DNA from: Candidatus Apopatocola equi
GTDB lineage: Bacteria; Bacillota; Clostridia; Oscillospirales; Oscillospiraceae
NCBI GenBank assembly: GCA_018065965.1
Contig: JAGHSH010000111.1
Coordinates: 1 to 7,027 of the forward strand
Reading direction: 5' to 3'
DNA length: 7,027 nt
The notes below the pieces were generated by a model. The model was given only the letters and a program-made list of their open reading frames with translations, did no database searches and had not been told where the DNA came from. The position numbers were made by a program, and so were the translations under genes. This document shows positions 1 to 5,148 of this stretch, one piece after another (the first letter of the stretch is position 1; each line of letters begins with the position of its first letter).

Positions 1-535
1 GGATCGGGGCAACGCCGATTATCTCTATTCGCTGGAGGCCTTTGCCACCCTCGCCGGGAAGAAACTCCACGGGAAGCGCAACTTCTGCAACCGCTTTGAA
101 GCGGCCCACAGTTGGGAGGCTCGCCCCCTGCAGCGCGCCGACTTCCCCCTCTGCCTTGCCTTCTTCGACCGCTGGGCGCAGGGTCGGGAGGACAGCGAGG
201 ACGAGCGCACCGCCCTGTCTGCCGCCTTTACCCGGTGGGAGGCGCTGGAGCTGGAGGGTACCCTGCTCTTTGCCGAGGGGGAGCTCATCGCCTTCAGCGT
301 GGCGGAGCAGCTCAGTGCCGACACCGCCGTCATCCATTTTGAAAAGGCCGAGAGCAGCGTTCCCGGCGCCTATCCCATGATTGCCCGGGAGACCGCCCGT
401 CAGCTGCGCCGGGAGCATCCCGCTCTCCTTACTCTGAACCGTGAGGAGGACATGGGCATCCCCGGTCTGCGGAAGGCCAAGGAGGAGTGGTATCCCTCCG
501 GCCTGCTGATGAAATACACCGTCCGGCTGAAATGA
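1..535 (+). CDS. DUF2156 (phosphatidylglycerol lysyltransferase-like, GNAT fold) protein, C-terminal part
   Basis: The reading frame is open from base 2 to the stop at 533-535, giving 177 residues with no start in the window. The visible part begins with D-x2-N-A-DYLYS-LE-x-FATLAGKKLHGKRN-x2-NRF, which matches the core of DUF2156 proteins. The C-terminal LNREEDMGIPGLRKAKE followed by W-Y-P-S-G-LL-x-KY is the family's usual ending. Family members are usually about 290-300 residues, so roughly the last 60% is here. DUF2156 is related to the catalytic domain of MprF-type aminoacyl-phosphatidylglycerol synthases and has a GNAT-like fold; for stand-alone soluble members like this one the substrate is not known. 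No signal peptide or membrane segment is seen in the visible part. Codon use is strongly GC-rich, like psd and asnA. Family assignment is fairly secure; function is not. Confidence 0.82.
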   Translation, partial: DRGNADYLYSLEAFATLAGKKLHGKRNFCNRFEAAHSWEARPLQRADFPLCLAFFDRWAQGREDSEDERTALSAAFTRWEALELEGTLLFAEGELIAFSVAEQLSADTAVIHFEKAESSVPGAYPMIARETARQLRREHPALLTLNREEDMGIPGLRKAKEEWYPSGLLMKYTVRLK

Positions 536-591
536 TCCCCCGGACACGCGTAAGCCCCGGCAGATATAAAACCGTTTTTTTTGCATACTGC

Positions 592-620
592 TTGACTAAT
601 AGAAAAGAGTATGATTTAAT
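592..620 (+). promoter_or_regulatory. Sigma-A-type promoter of the cysteine-rich surface protein gene
   Basis: The -35 box TTGACT (592-597, one mismatch to TTGACA) and the -10 box TTTAAT (615-620, one mismatch to TATAAT) are separated by exactly 17 bases. Transcription would start near 627 and leave a leader of about 60 nt before the ATG at 689. The surrounding stretch is A/T-rich compared with the preceding gene. A TATGAT just upstream of the -10 would leave only a 12-base spacer and is a poorer choice. Apart from this promoter the 536-688 gap holds a run of eight T (575-582) and no gene. Confidence 0.65.
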
Positions 621-688
621 GTGTATTTGACCAAGGTGGATTATCACAAGAGGATATTCACCCTGCATTTTTGAGGGAGGAACACGCA

Positions 689-2329
689 ATGAAGAAGAGA
701 TTTCCCATTGTTCTTTTGGCGCTTGCTCTGGTGCTTAGTCTTGTGCCCTGCCTGAGCATCCCGGCGTCCGCGGCAGAGGGCGGCAGTGAAGTGATTGAGT
801 GGAATCAAGAAACGACAGCTGAAAGTGAATGCTTTACCCTTACTACTGCGGAAGTAGATGATATGGGCTGGTATGTCGAGGAGGGTGGTTCCGACATTCT
901 TCTGGCAGCGAAAAACCAATGCTGCATGATTACAGCGATCGATGCCTGCATTGGTAGGTACGGGCTGAATTACGCCTATGTCGATTACAGCAGCGGTGTG
1001 AAAGAAGAAACCGGCCCGGTTGAGAACTATACTACCGTTCATGTGAAAAATATTGATGCGGGTCGTCTGAAGATTCTCTGCTTCAGCTCAGCTGTCGCGT
1101 TCAAGGGTATCACGGTTTACTATGAGCACACCCCCAGGCCCACAGATTACGAGGACAACGGCGACGGTACGCATTCGTTCAAATGCGCCGACTGTGGCAA
1201 ATCTGTTACGGAGAGCCACGACTACTCCCGGGAGTTCGTGGCCGAAAGGTATCTCAAGAGCGAGGCCACCTGTGAGGAGCCTGGCGTGTTTTACAAGAGC
1301 TGCAACTGCGGCGCGGCCAGTGACACCGAAACCTTCACGGTCGGTCGTCCTCGCGGTCACAGCTGGATCGCTCCGGTAAGCTGCACAGAGCCCGGTTATT
1401 GCGAGAGATGCCATGCAGAGGGCGAGACCATCCCCCACGTCTTATCGGAAGCGACCTGTGAAAGAGCCAGCCTGTGCATGAACTGCCATCAGTTTATCGG
1501 TGACCCCCTCCCCCATCTTCAGGCTGCTGCGGGCTGCACTAACTCCTCCATCTGCCTCAGATGCCACCAAGTACTCGGCCCGGCTCTCGGACATGATCCG
1601 TCCGGAGACTGGGAGCAGCACGATGAGCAGCAGCATAAGAGCGCCTGTCTGCGCTGCCCGGAATCGGTGTACGAAGATCACAGCTTTGAGGGCAACACCT
1701 GCACGGTCTGCGGCTATGTGAAGAGCAGCACCTACGCCATCATTGCCGGCGCCAACGGCGAGTGGACGAAGGGCGGCACCCAGGGCCATTCCGTGACCTC
1801 CGATGCTCCGTTCAAGAGATTCAGCAGCGTAGAGGTGGATGACGTGACACTCGCGGAGAGCTGCTACACCGCTGAAGAAGGCTCCACGAAGATCACTCTC
1901 ACTCCTGCCTATCTGGAAACGCTGGCCATCGGCAGACACATCATCGACGTCGTATCCGAGGACGGCACCGCCTCCACTGCCTTTACCGTTAAGAATCCCT
2001 ACACCGTGAGCTTCAATATGAACGGCTACGGCTCCCAGATCCCGAATCAGCTGGTGCCGGAGGGCGGCAAGGCCATAAAGCCTGTCGACCCCAAGGCCAC
2101 GGGCTTTACCTTCGGCGGATGGTACACGGATTCTGCCTGCACGGCAAAGTATGACTTTGATTCCGTTGTGACCGCAGACCGGACGCTCTATGCGAAGTGG
2201 ACGAACAACTCGGGTGTTCCGTCTACCGGCGATACCGGCAACAGCCTCCTTTGGCTCACGCTTCTGCTCGTCAGCGGCGCGGCTCTGATCGGAACCACCG
2301 TGTACAGCAGAAAGAAGCGGTACAACTAA
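689..2329 (+). CDS. Secreted cysteine-rich surface protein with CxxC repeats, InlB-type repeat and PxTGD tail
   Basis: The protein has 546 residues. The ATG at 689 is chosen because GAGGGAGG (673-680) lies 8 bases upstream; a TTG at 671 in the same frame overlaps that site. A Sec signal peptide is visible (MKKR, hydrophobic to about residue 22, likely cleavage after ASA at 26-28). Residues 30-148 look like a beta-rich domain. Residues 166-341 carry seven Cys pairs: C166/C169, C205/C207, C238/C241, C263/C266, C289/C292, C320/C323 and C338/C341; three are followed by His. Residues 348-434 resemble an Ig-like/X2-type beta domain. Residues 438-505 are one InlB B-repeat (Listeria-Bacteroides/Flg_new type: FNMNGYG, GFTFGGWYTD, LYAKWT). 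The end has VPSTGD (510-515), a hydrophobic helix and RKKRYN, a divergent sortase signal or plain membrane anchor. The gene is monocistronic. A role in adhesion or matrix contact is inferred; no enzyme domain is seen. Confidence 0.88.
   Translation: MKKRFPIVLLALALVLSLVPCLSIPASAAEGGSEVIEWNQETTAESECFTLTTAEVDDMGWYVEEGGSDILLAAKNQCCMITAIDACIGRYGLNYAYVDYSSGVKEETGPVENYTTVHVKNIDAGRLKILCFSSAVAFKGITVYYEHTPRPTDYEDNGDGTHSFKCADCGKSVTESHDYSREFVAERYLKSEATCEEPGVFYKSCNCGAASDTETFTVGRPRGHSWIAPVSCTEPGYCERCHAEGETIPHVLSEATCERASLCMNCHQFIGDPLPHLQAAAGCTNSSICLRCHQVLGPALGHDPSGDWEQHDEQQHKSACLRCPESVYEDHSFEGNTCTVCGYVKSSTYAIIAGANGEWTKGGTQGHSVTSDAPFKRFSSVEVDDVTLAESCYTAEEGSTKITLTPAYLETLAIGRHIIDVVSEDGTASTAFTVKNPYTVSFNMNGYGSQIPNQLVPEGGKAIKPVDPKATGFTFGGWYTDSACTAKYDFDSVVTADRTLYAKWTNNSGVPSTGDTGNSLLWLTLLLVSGAALIGTTVYSRKKRYN
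1358..1591 (+). repeat. Three in-frame 78-bp (26-residue) His/Cys protein repeats
   Basis: Within the surface protein, histidines 224, 250, 276 and 302 are spaced exactly 26 residues apart. Each interval holds the pattern H-x(6-7)-C-x5-C-x2-C-H and ends in a short P- or G-containing loop. Units are 1358-1435, 1436-1513 and 1514-1591. The DNA of the units has diverged, so the repeat is conserved at protein level rather than being a recent duplication. A degenerate fourth unit (302-330) has a longer spacer, and half-units lie at 166-207 and 338-341. The His and Cys arrangement suits a structural metal site, for example a small zinc-ribbon-like module, or disulfides; this is inference. Confidence 0.75.
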
Positions 2330-2332
2330 ACA

Positions 2333-2373
2333 AAAAACGCTCAGAAAAGCAGTTTGCCTTTCTGAGCGTTTTT
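2333..2373. terminator. Bidirectional intrinsic terminator between the surface protein gene and psd
   Basis: The ten-base arm CGCTCAGAAA (2338-2347) is perfectly complementary to TTTCTGAGCG (2359-2368), with an 11-base loop. Flanking AAAAA (2333-2337) and TTTTT (2369-2373) extend the pairing and give a U-run in either direction. It lies just after the stop of the plus-strand gene (2329) and just before the stop of the minus-strand psd gene (2377), so it can end both convergent transcripts. Confidence 0.9.
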
Positions 2374-2376
2374 CAT

Positions 2377-3219
2377 TCAGTGCAGTGCGGTGGCGATCCA
2401 CATACCCCGGTGCACGGGGATCTCGCTGCTCTGCTCCAGAGCGCGGAGCAGCTCCGGGCGGAGCTGTGCCTCTCCCTTGCGGATGAGCAGCACGATGGTA
2501 GAGCCGCAGAGCTCAAAGTGTCCCATTTCTTCACCCCGGACGCATTTCGCATTCTCCAGCTCGGTGACGATGCTGCCCACGGCCATGGCGCCCACCTCGA
2601 TCTGCACCAGCGGGCCGAAATCTTCGGTCTCGATCAAATGCCAGCAGCGGCGGTTGAGCCGGTAAACCGGGTATTTCTCGCAGGCGATGGGCTGAACGCT
2701 GTGGAGTTGCCCCTCGATGTAGTGGTTCTCGCCTATGTATCCGTCTGCGGCGAAGGCATAGCGGTGGTAATCGCTGGCCCGAAGCCGGAAGATCAGGCAC
2801 TGGCCGCCGTAGTATTCCGCCGCCAGCTTTTCGTCCTGCACCAGATCGCAGAGCCGGTAGTGGGAGCTTTTGATGGAAAAGCTGCCGTTTTCCTCAATGG
2901 GAAAGGCGCTGAGCAGACCGTCGCAGGGGCTGACGAGGTGCTTCGGGTCGCTGTCCTCCAGAGGGCAGTCCTTCCGGCGGATAAAAAAAGAGGCGAAGTT
3001 ATTGTATTTCTGCCCGCGGAAATCATCCATGGGGATCTGATAGCGCCGGATGTAGCGGGGTACCATGCGCCGGGAAAGGCGGGAATGCATATAGGCAGCC
3101 ATGAGCTTGGGTGCGCCGCAGCGGAGAATTCCCTGCATGAGGATCCGTCCCGGCACTGTGCCGTACAGAAAGTTCATGGCGCGGTTGCCCATGGTGGGAT
3201 CGTAACGTCTTCTTCTCAC
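2377..3219 (-). CDS. psd: Phosphatidylserine decarboxylase proenzyme
   Basis: The 280-residue protein makes phosphatidylethanolamine by decarboxylating phosphatidylserine at the membrane. Recognisable motifs are VSPCDG (97-101, Asp100 the expected triad Asp), ASDYHRY (148-154), HYIEGQLHSV (166-175), FGPLVQIEVGAMAVGSI (201-217), RGEEMGHFE (228-236) and CGST (238-241). Autocleavage is expected between Gly239 and Ser240, giving a beta chain of 239 residues and a pyruvoyl alpha chain of 41. Length fits the clostridial branch. The start is GTG at 3219, with GGGAGGAG (3230-3237) upstream and its own promoter; the next ATG (codon 10) lacks such a site. Oddity: position 155, where E. coli PSD has the second His of HRxH, is Ala. 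No pssA neighbour is in the window; the gene appears to be transcribed alone. Confidence 0.92.
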   Translation of the reverse strand: MRRRRYDPTMGNRAMNFLYGTVPGRILMQGILRCGAPKLMAAYMHSRLSRRMVPRYIRRYQIPMDDFRGQKYNNFASFFIRRKDCPLEDSDPKHLVSPCDGLLSAFPIEENGSFSIKSSHYRLCDLVQDEKLAAEYYGGQCLIFRLRASDYHRYAFAADGYIGENHYIEGQLHSVQPIACEKYPVYRLNRRCWHLIETEDFGPLVQIEVGAMAVGSIVTELENAKCVRGEEMGHFELCGSTIVLLIRKGEAQLRPELLRALEQSSEIPVHRGMWIATALH

Positions 3220-3251
3220 AGATATCTATCTCCTCCCGATAGGGTAGGGGT

Positions 3252-3280
3252 AGTATAGCAAAAAATCCCCGCTCTGTAAA
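3252..3280 (-). promoter_or_regulatory. psd promoter (extended -10)
   Basis: Read on the minus strand, -35 TTTACA (3275-3280, one mismatch) is followed by a 17-base spacer and -10 TATACT (3252-3257, one mismatch), with TG one base before the -10 (TGCTATACT). The start would be near 3245, leaving a leader of about 26 nt that contains the GGGAGGAG site. The -35 box lies exactly in the loop of the copy A hairpin (3262-3291). Confidence 0.72.
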
Positions 3281-3291
3281 GTGGTGATTTT
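3260..3291 (-). terminator. Possible intrinsic terminator insulating psd from upstream minus-strand transcription
   Basis: Arms 3262-3272 and 3281-3291 pair over ten positions, including one G-U, with one C/U mismatch around an eight-base loop (3273-3280). On the minus strand the descending arm ends in six T (3265-3260), as in a rho-independent terminator. It would stop read-through from the lipoprotein gene. It is imperfect and overlaps the psd promoter, so it could also act only at DNA level. Confidence 0.4.
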
Positions 3292-3343
3292 ATGCAGTAT
3301 GAAATTTCGTGGTGCTTATCCGGCATCTCAGCGGATTTTTGCA
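3262..3343. repeat. Direct repeat, copy A (hairpin plus conserved tail)
   Basis: This segment shares with 3588-3673 the 13-base core CTCTGTAAAGTGG (3272-3284) and a tail starting near GTAT (3297) with long identical runs, GTGCTTATCCGG (3312-3323) and GATTTTTGCA (3334-3343), and only scattered mismatches between them. The hairpin loop TCTGTAAA is the same in both copies but the stems differ in sequence while staying complementary. Read on the minus strand, the tail ends an open frame as A-A-K-I-R-stop, resembling D-A-K-I-S-stop in copy B, so copy A may include the decayed 3' end of a related gene. Confidence 0.65.
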
Positions 3344-3587
3344 GCTATTCTGGATGACAGGCTTACCGGCGGGGAGGCGGAGGTTCTGCTTCCGGACAGG
3401 AAAAAACAGCCGATATTGCGCTTAAACCGGCAGCATCCCTGCGAGACGGTAGAGTCAGACGGGGAAAACAGCAGGTACTATCTGCGCTGGGAGTTCAGAA
3501 AAGCGAGCGGTCAATGTGAGCTGCGCCGGTAAGGGAACGCCTGCTCCGGTCCCCGCTCCGCAGGGGAGTTGAACAGGAAAGCGACAT
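3344..3587. other. Stretch without a convincing gene, between the two repeat copies
   Basis: A plus-strand frame open from 3281 to 3532 (83 codons, possible ATG at 3299) would give a basic, cysteine-poor peptide ending in CELRR. It has no Shine-Dalgarno site, begins inside repeat copy A, and matches no family I recognise. The minus strand has stops in this stretch and no domain. A weak palindrome, CCCC (3551-3554) with GGGG (3563-3566), is present. The balance of evidence favours non-coding repeat-element DNA; a short hypothetical protein gene cannot be excluded. Confidence 0.4.
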
Positions 3588-3673
3588 TACGGCACCCCCC
3601 CCCACTCTGTAAAGTGGGGGGGTGCCGTATGGAAATCTGTAGTGCTTATCCGGTATCTTAGCTGATTTTTGCA
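3588..3673. repeat. Direct repeat, copy B (long G/C hairpin plus conserved tail)
   Basis: The hairpin has arms 3588-3605 and 3614-3629 around the loop TCTGTAAA (3606-3613). About 16 pairs form, with nine C opposite seven G, so two C bulge. The tail (3627-3673) parallels copy A and runs over the stop codon and last codons of the lipoprotein gene (stop 3658-3660). As the hairpin just downstream of that gene it could stabilise or end its message, but on the minus strand there is no U-run after it. The copies are about 333 bp apart. Confidence 0.68.
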
Positions 3674-4719
3674 TCAAAGATGAGGGTCGTCTTGTTCCAG
3701 AAACCAACCTCATATTCCACTTCGACGACCTCGGCATCAACAGGCACCTCAAAGGTCACCGTGCCCTTCGCTTTTCTTCCCGCAGAGATGGAAGCGCTAA
3801 GTCCGTCATCTCTGAAATACTCCTGATCACAGCTGTTTCCGTCCGCAAAGCACTTAAAGCCGAAGTAGCTAACAGATTCGTCTGATTCAGATTTGTTCTG
3901 AAACTCGAATTCGCAGGTAACAAATTGCTTTCCCGGCTGCGGCTTGGAATAAGATTTTCCTTTGTCGACCGCGCAGGAAAGGTACGTAATCGTGAGGGAG
4001 TCAGTTTCGACCGTCTCACCCACATGGATTGCATTCTCAGATGCCTCCGTGTTTTTCTCTATCTCGAAATCGGAAGAAATCTCACCTTCATAGAGGAACT
4101 TGATTTTCTTTGAGGAGAAAATATCGCCAGAGTATTCAATCTCAATTTCCTCCTCATCCTTTGGAACCTCGTAATAGAGGAAACCGCTGGTGCTTCTGCC
4201 GGGAGACAGAGATGATGAGAGGTCATTCTCTCCTCCGTAATACGTTTCACAGGCATAACCGCCTGCGTAACACTCAAAATCAAAATCAGATACGGTGTAG
4301 TCTTCGTAAGAGGAATGGTTGATTGCAGCGAATTCCAGGAAAATATACTTGTTGCCATCTTTAGGACGGAGGTAGGCATTTTTTTCTTTATACTCACCGG
4401 AGCGAATATAGACCAGCTCCAAATCTCCATCGTATACACTGTCTCCGACAGAATATGCTTCTTTCTCAGCAGGTTTGCTTGTAATCTGCGGAGCTTCCTC
4501 TTCCTCAGCTGCTTCAGGCTCAATTACTTCAGGCTCAGTCTCTGTGTCGACATCCACAGCCTCTGCGGCCGGTGCAATTTGAACTGCCTCACTTTGTTCA
4601 TTCTTCTGTACTGTCGATTCGGGCTTCTCAGCGGAACCGCAGCCAATCAGGAGAAAAAGCAGGGTAAGCGCCGTTACAATCGCGTAGAACCGGGTCTGTC
4701 TTTCTTTTTTTGCCCTCAT
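3658..4719 (-). CDS. Lipoprotein with two tandem DUF4352-like domains
   Basis: The protein has 353 residues. The N-terminus has basic residues, a hydrophobic stretch and the lipobox LIGC with lipidation expected at Cys27, so it should be anchored on the outer face of the membrane. Residues about 30-88 are an acidic Glu/Ala/Pro-rich linker. Two related beta-rich domains follow (about 89-212 and 231-353), each beginning VGD/VGE and following the DUF4352 layout (K-Y/Q-F-x-x-x-E-F strand, SxSPGR or SISAGR, then G-x-x-x-[YF]EVP). Both contain F-x-C-[YF]-A-[GD]-G-x2-C: C150/C157 and C290/C297. DUF4352 proteins are often surface or signal-linked binding modules, but no ligand is known for this one. 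The ATG is supported by AAGGAGG (4727-4733) seven bases upstream. It is divergent from a Cro/CI-type regulator. Codon use is A/T-richer than that of psd or asnA, suggesting an accessory gene. Confidence 0.85.
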   Translation of the reverse strand: MRAKKERQTRFYAIVTALTLLFLLIGCGSAEKPESTVQKNEQSEAVQIAPAAEAVDVDTETEPEVIEPEAAEEEEAPQITSKPAEKEAYSVGDSVYDGDLELVYIRSGEYKEKNAYLRPKDGNKYIFLEFAAINHSSYEDYTVSDFDFECYAGGYACETYYGGENDLSSSLSPGRSTSGFLYYEVPKDEEEIEIEYSGDIFSSKKIKFLYEGEISSDFEIEKNTEASENAIHVGETVETDSLTITYLSCAVDKGKSYSKPQPGKQFVTCEFEFQNKSESDESVSYFGFKCFADGNSCDQEYFRDDGLSASISAGRKAKGTVTFEVPVDAEVVEVEYEVGFWNKTTLIFDAKIS

Positions 4720-4749
4720 AGGAGTACCTCCTTCTTGTTATCGAGCTCA

Positions 4750-4778
4750 ATTGTAGACCAAATTGTTTTATTTGTCAA
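4750..4778 (-). promoter_or_regulatory. Strong promoter of the lipoprotein gene
   Basis: On the minus strand a perfect TTGACA (4773-4778) is followed by a 17-base spacer and TACAAT (4750-4755, one mismatch). Transcription would begin near 4743, close ahead of the AAGGAGG site at 4727-4733. The -35 box is at the centre of the 32-bp palindrome 4759-4790, so anything bound there should compete with RNA polymerase. Confidence 0.78.
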
Positions 4779-4790
4779 TAAAACAATTTG
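4759..4790. promoter_or_regulatory. Perfect 32-bp palindromic operator between lipoprotein and regulator genes
   Basis: The arm CAAATTGTTTTATT (4759-4772) is an exact inverted copy of AATAAAACAATTTG (4777-4790), with spacer TGTC. It covers the -35 and most of the spacer of the lipoprotein promoter and lies 47 bases before the regulator ATG, with no U-run, so an operator fits better than a terminator. The likely ligand is the product of the adjacent 4838-5068 gene, acting as a dimer and possibly controlling both genes; this is inferred from position and symmetry. A plus-strand promoter is less clear: TTGTCA (4772-4777) with TATACT (4798-4803) has a 20-base spacer. Confidence 0.7.
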
Positions 4791-4837
4791 TTATCCGTAT
4801 ACTGTCTGTATCATTCGGACGGAAGGATTCATCGCCC

Positions 4838-5068
4838 ATGTACAGACGGATACGCGATTTACGAGAGGACAGAGACCTTTTGCAAAAAGACATTGCTGCG
4901 GTACTTTGCTGTTCACAGGTTTGTTATTCACATTATGAACTCGGAAAACGGGACATCCCCACAGAAGTGCTTATTGCGCTCTCTGAATACTACGAAACAA
5001 GCGTGGATTATATACTGGAGCTCACCGATGAGGTCAAGCCATATCCGAGAAAGAAGAATTCTACGTAA
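4838..5068 (+). CDS. Small Cro/CI-type (HTH_3, XRE family) transcriptional regulator
   Basis: The 76-residue protein is almost entirely one helix-turn-helix domain: IRDLREDRDLLQKDIA (5-20), the turn and recognition helix around 22-34 (ending YSHYELGKR) and the XRE-family ending IPTEVLIALSEYYETSVDYIL (40-60). It would bind DNA as a dimer in the cytoplasm. The ATG at 4838 follows GGAAGGA (4821-4827) by ten bases; an in-frame ATG at 4763 lies inside the palindrome and would add 25 residues unlike this family. There is no sensor domain. Three cysteines (24, 25, 29) sit in or next to the recognition helix, where Ser, Thr or aliphatic residues are usual. The divergent lipoprotein gene and the intervening palindrome suggest it represses that gene and perhaps itself. 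A terminator follows 28 bases after the stop. Confidence 0.88.
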   Translation: MYRRIRDLREDRDLLQKDIAAVLCCSQVCYSHYELGKRDIPTEVLIALSEYYETSVDYILELTDEVKPYPRKKNST

Positions 5069-5096
5069 CTTCAAGCACTTTGCTATGCGAGCACGC

Positions 5097-5136
5097 AAAA
5101 GGCACAGTCCCAAAGAAACGGGACTGTGCCTTTTTT
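5097..5136. terminator. Bidirectional intrinsic terminator between the regulator gene and asnA
   Basis: GGCACAGTCCC (5101-5111) pairs perfectly with GGGACTGTGCC (5120-5130) around an eight-base loop. AAAA (5097-5100) and TTTTTT (5131-5136) extend the stem and supply a U-run on either strand. It follows the plus-strand regulator stop (5068) and the minus-strand asnA stop (5149). Confidence 0.93.
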
Positions 5137-5148
5137 GCTGTTGAAGGC

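Noticed and set aside
540..582. Terminator after the DUF2156 gene
   Set aside because: There is a run of eight T (575-582), but the only nearby stems are 3-4 bp (CGG/CCG), too weak to call.
1400..1567. CxxCH motifs as c-type heme sites
   Set aside because: They sit within a regular His/Cys repeat where related Cys pairs lack the His, and the protein otherwise looks like a surface adhesin; heme binding is not supported.
1358..1591. 78-bp periodicity as a CRISPR or satellite array
   Set aside because: The DNA units are divergent and lie in frame within one protein; the period is a protein repeat.
1442..2401. Minus-strand frame (319 codons) across the surface protein gene
   Set aside because: It is the complement of the repeat and InlB-type region and would have to read through the shared terminator; no domain is recognised.
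2197..3258. Long plus-strand frame (353 codons) across psd
   Set aside because: It is antisense to psd, whose motifs, start and promoter are clear, and it also runs through the terminator; an artefact of GC-rich codons.
3281..3532. Plus-strand frame of 83 codons
   Set aside because: It has no ribosome-binding site, starts inside a repeat copy, and matches no known family; described under the 3344-3587 entry instead of being called as a gene.
4759..4790. The 32-bp palindrome as a terminator
   Set aside because: It lies between divergent genes over a promoter and has no U-run after a GC-rich stem; an operator explains it better.
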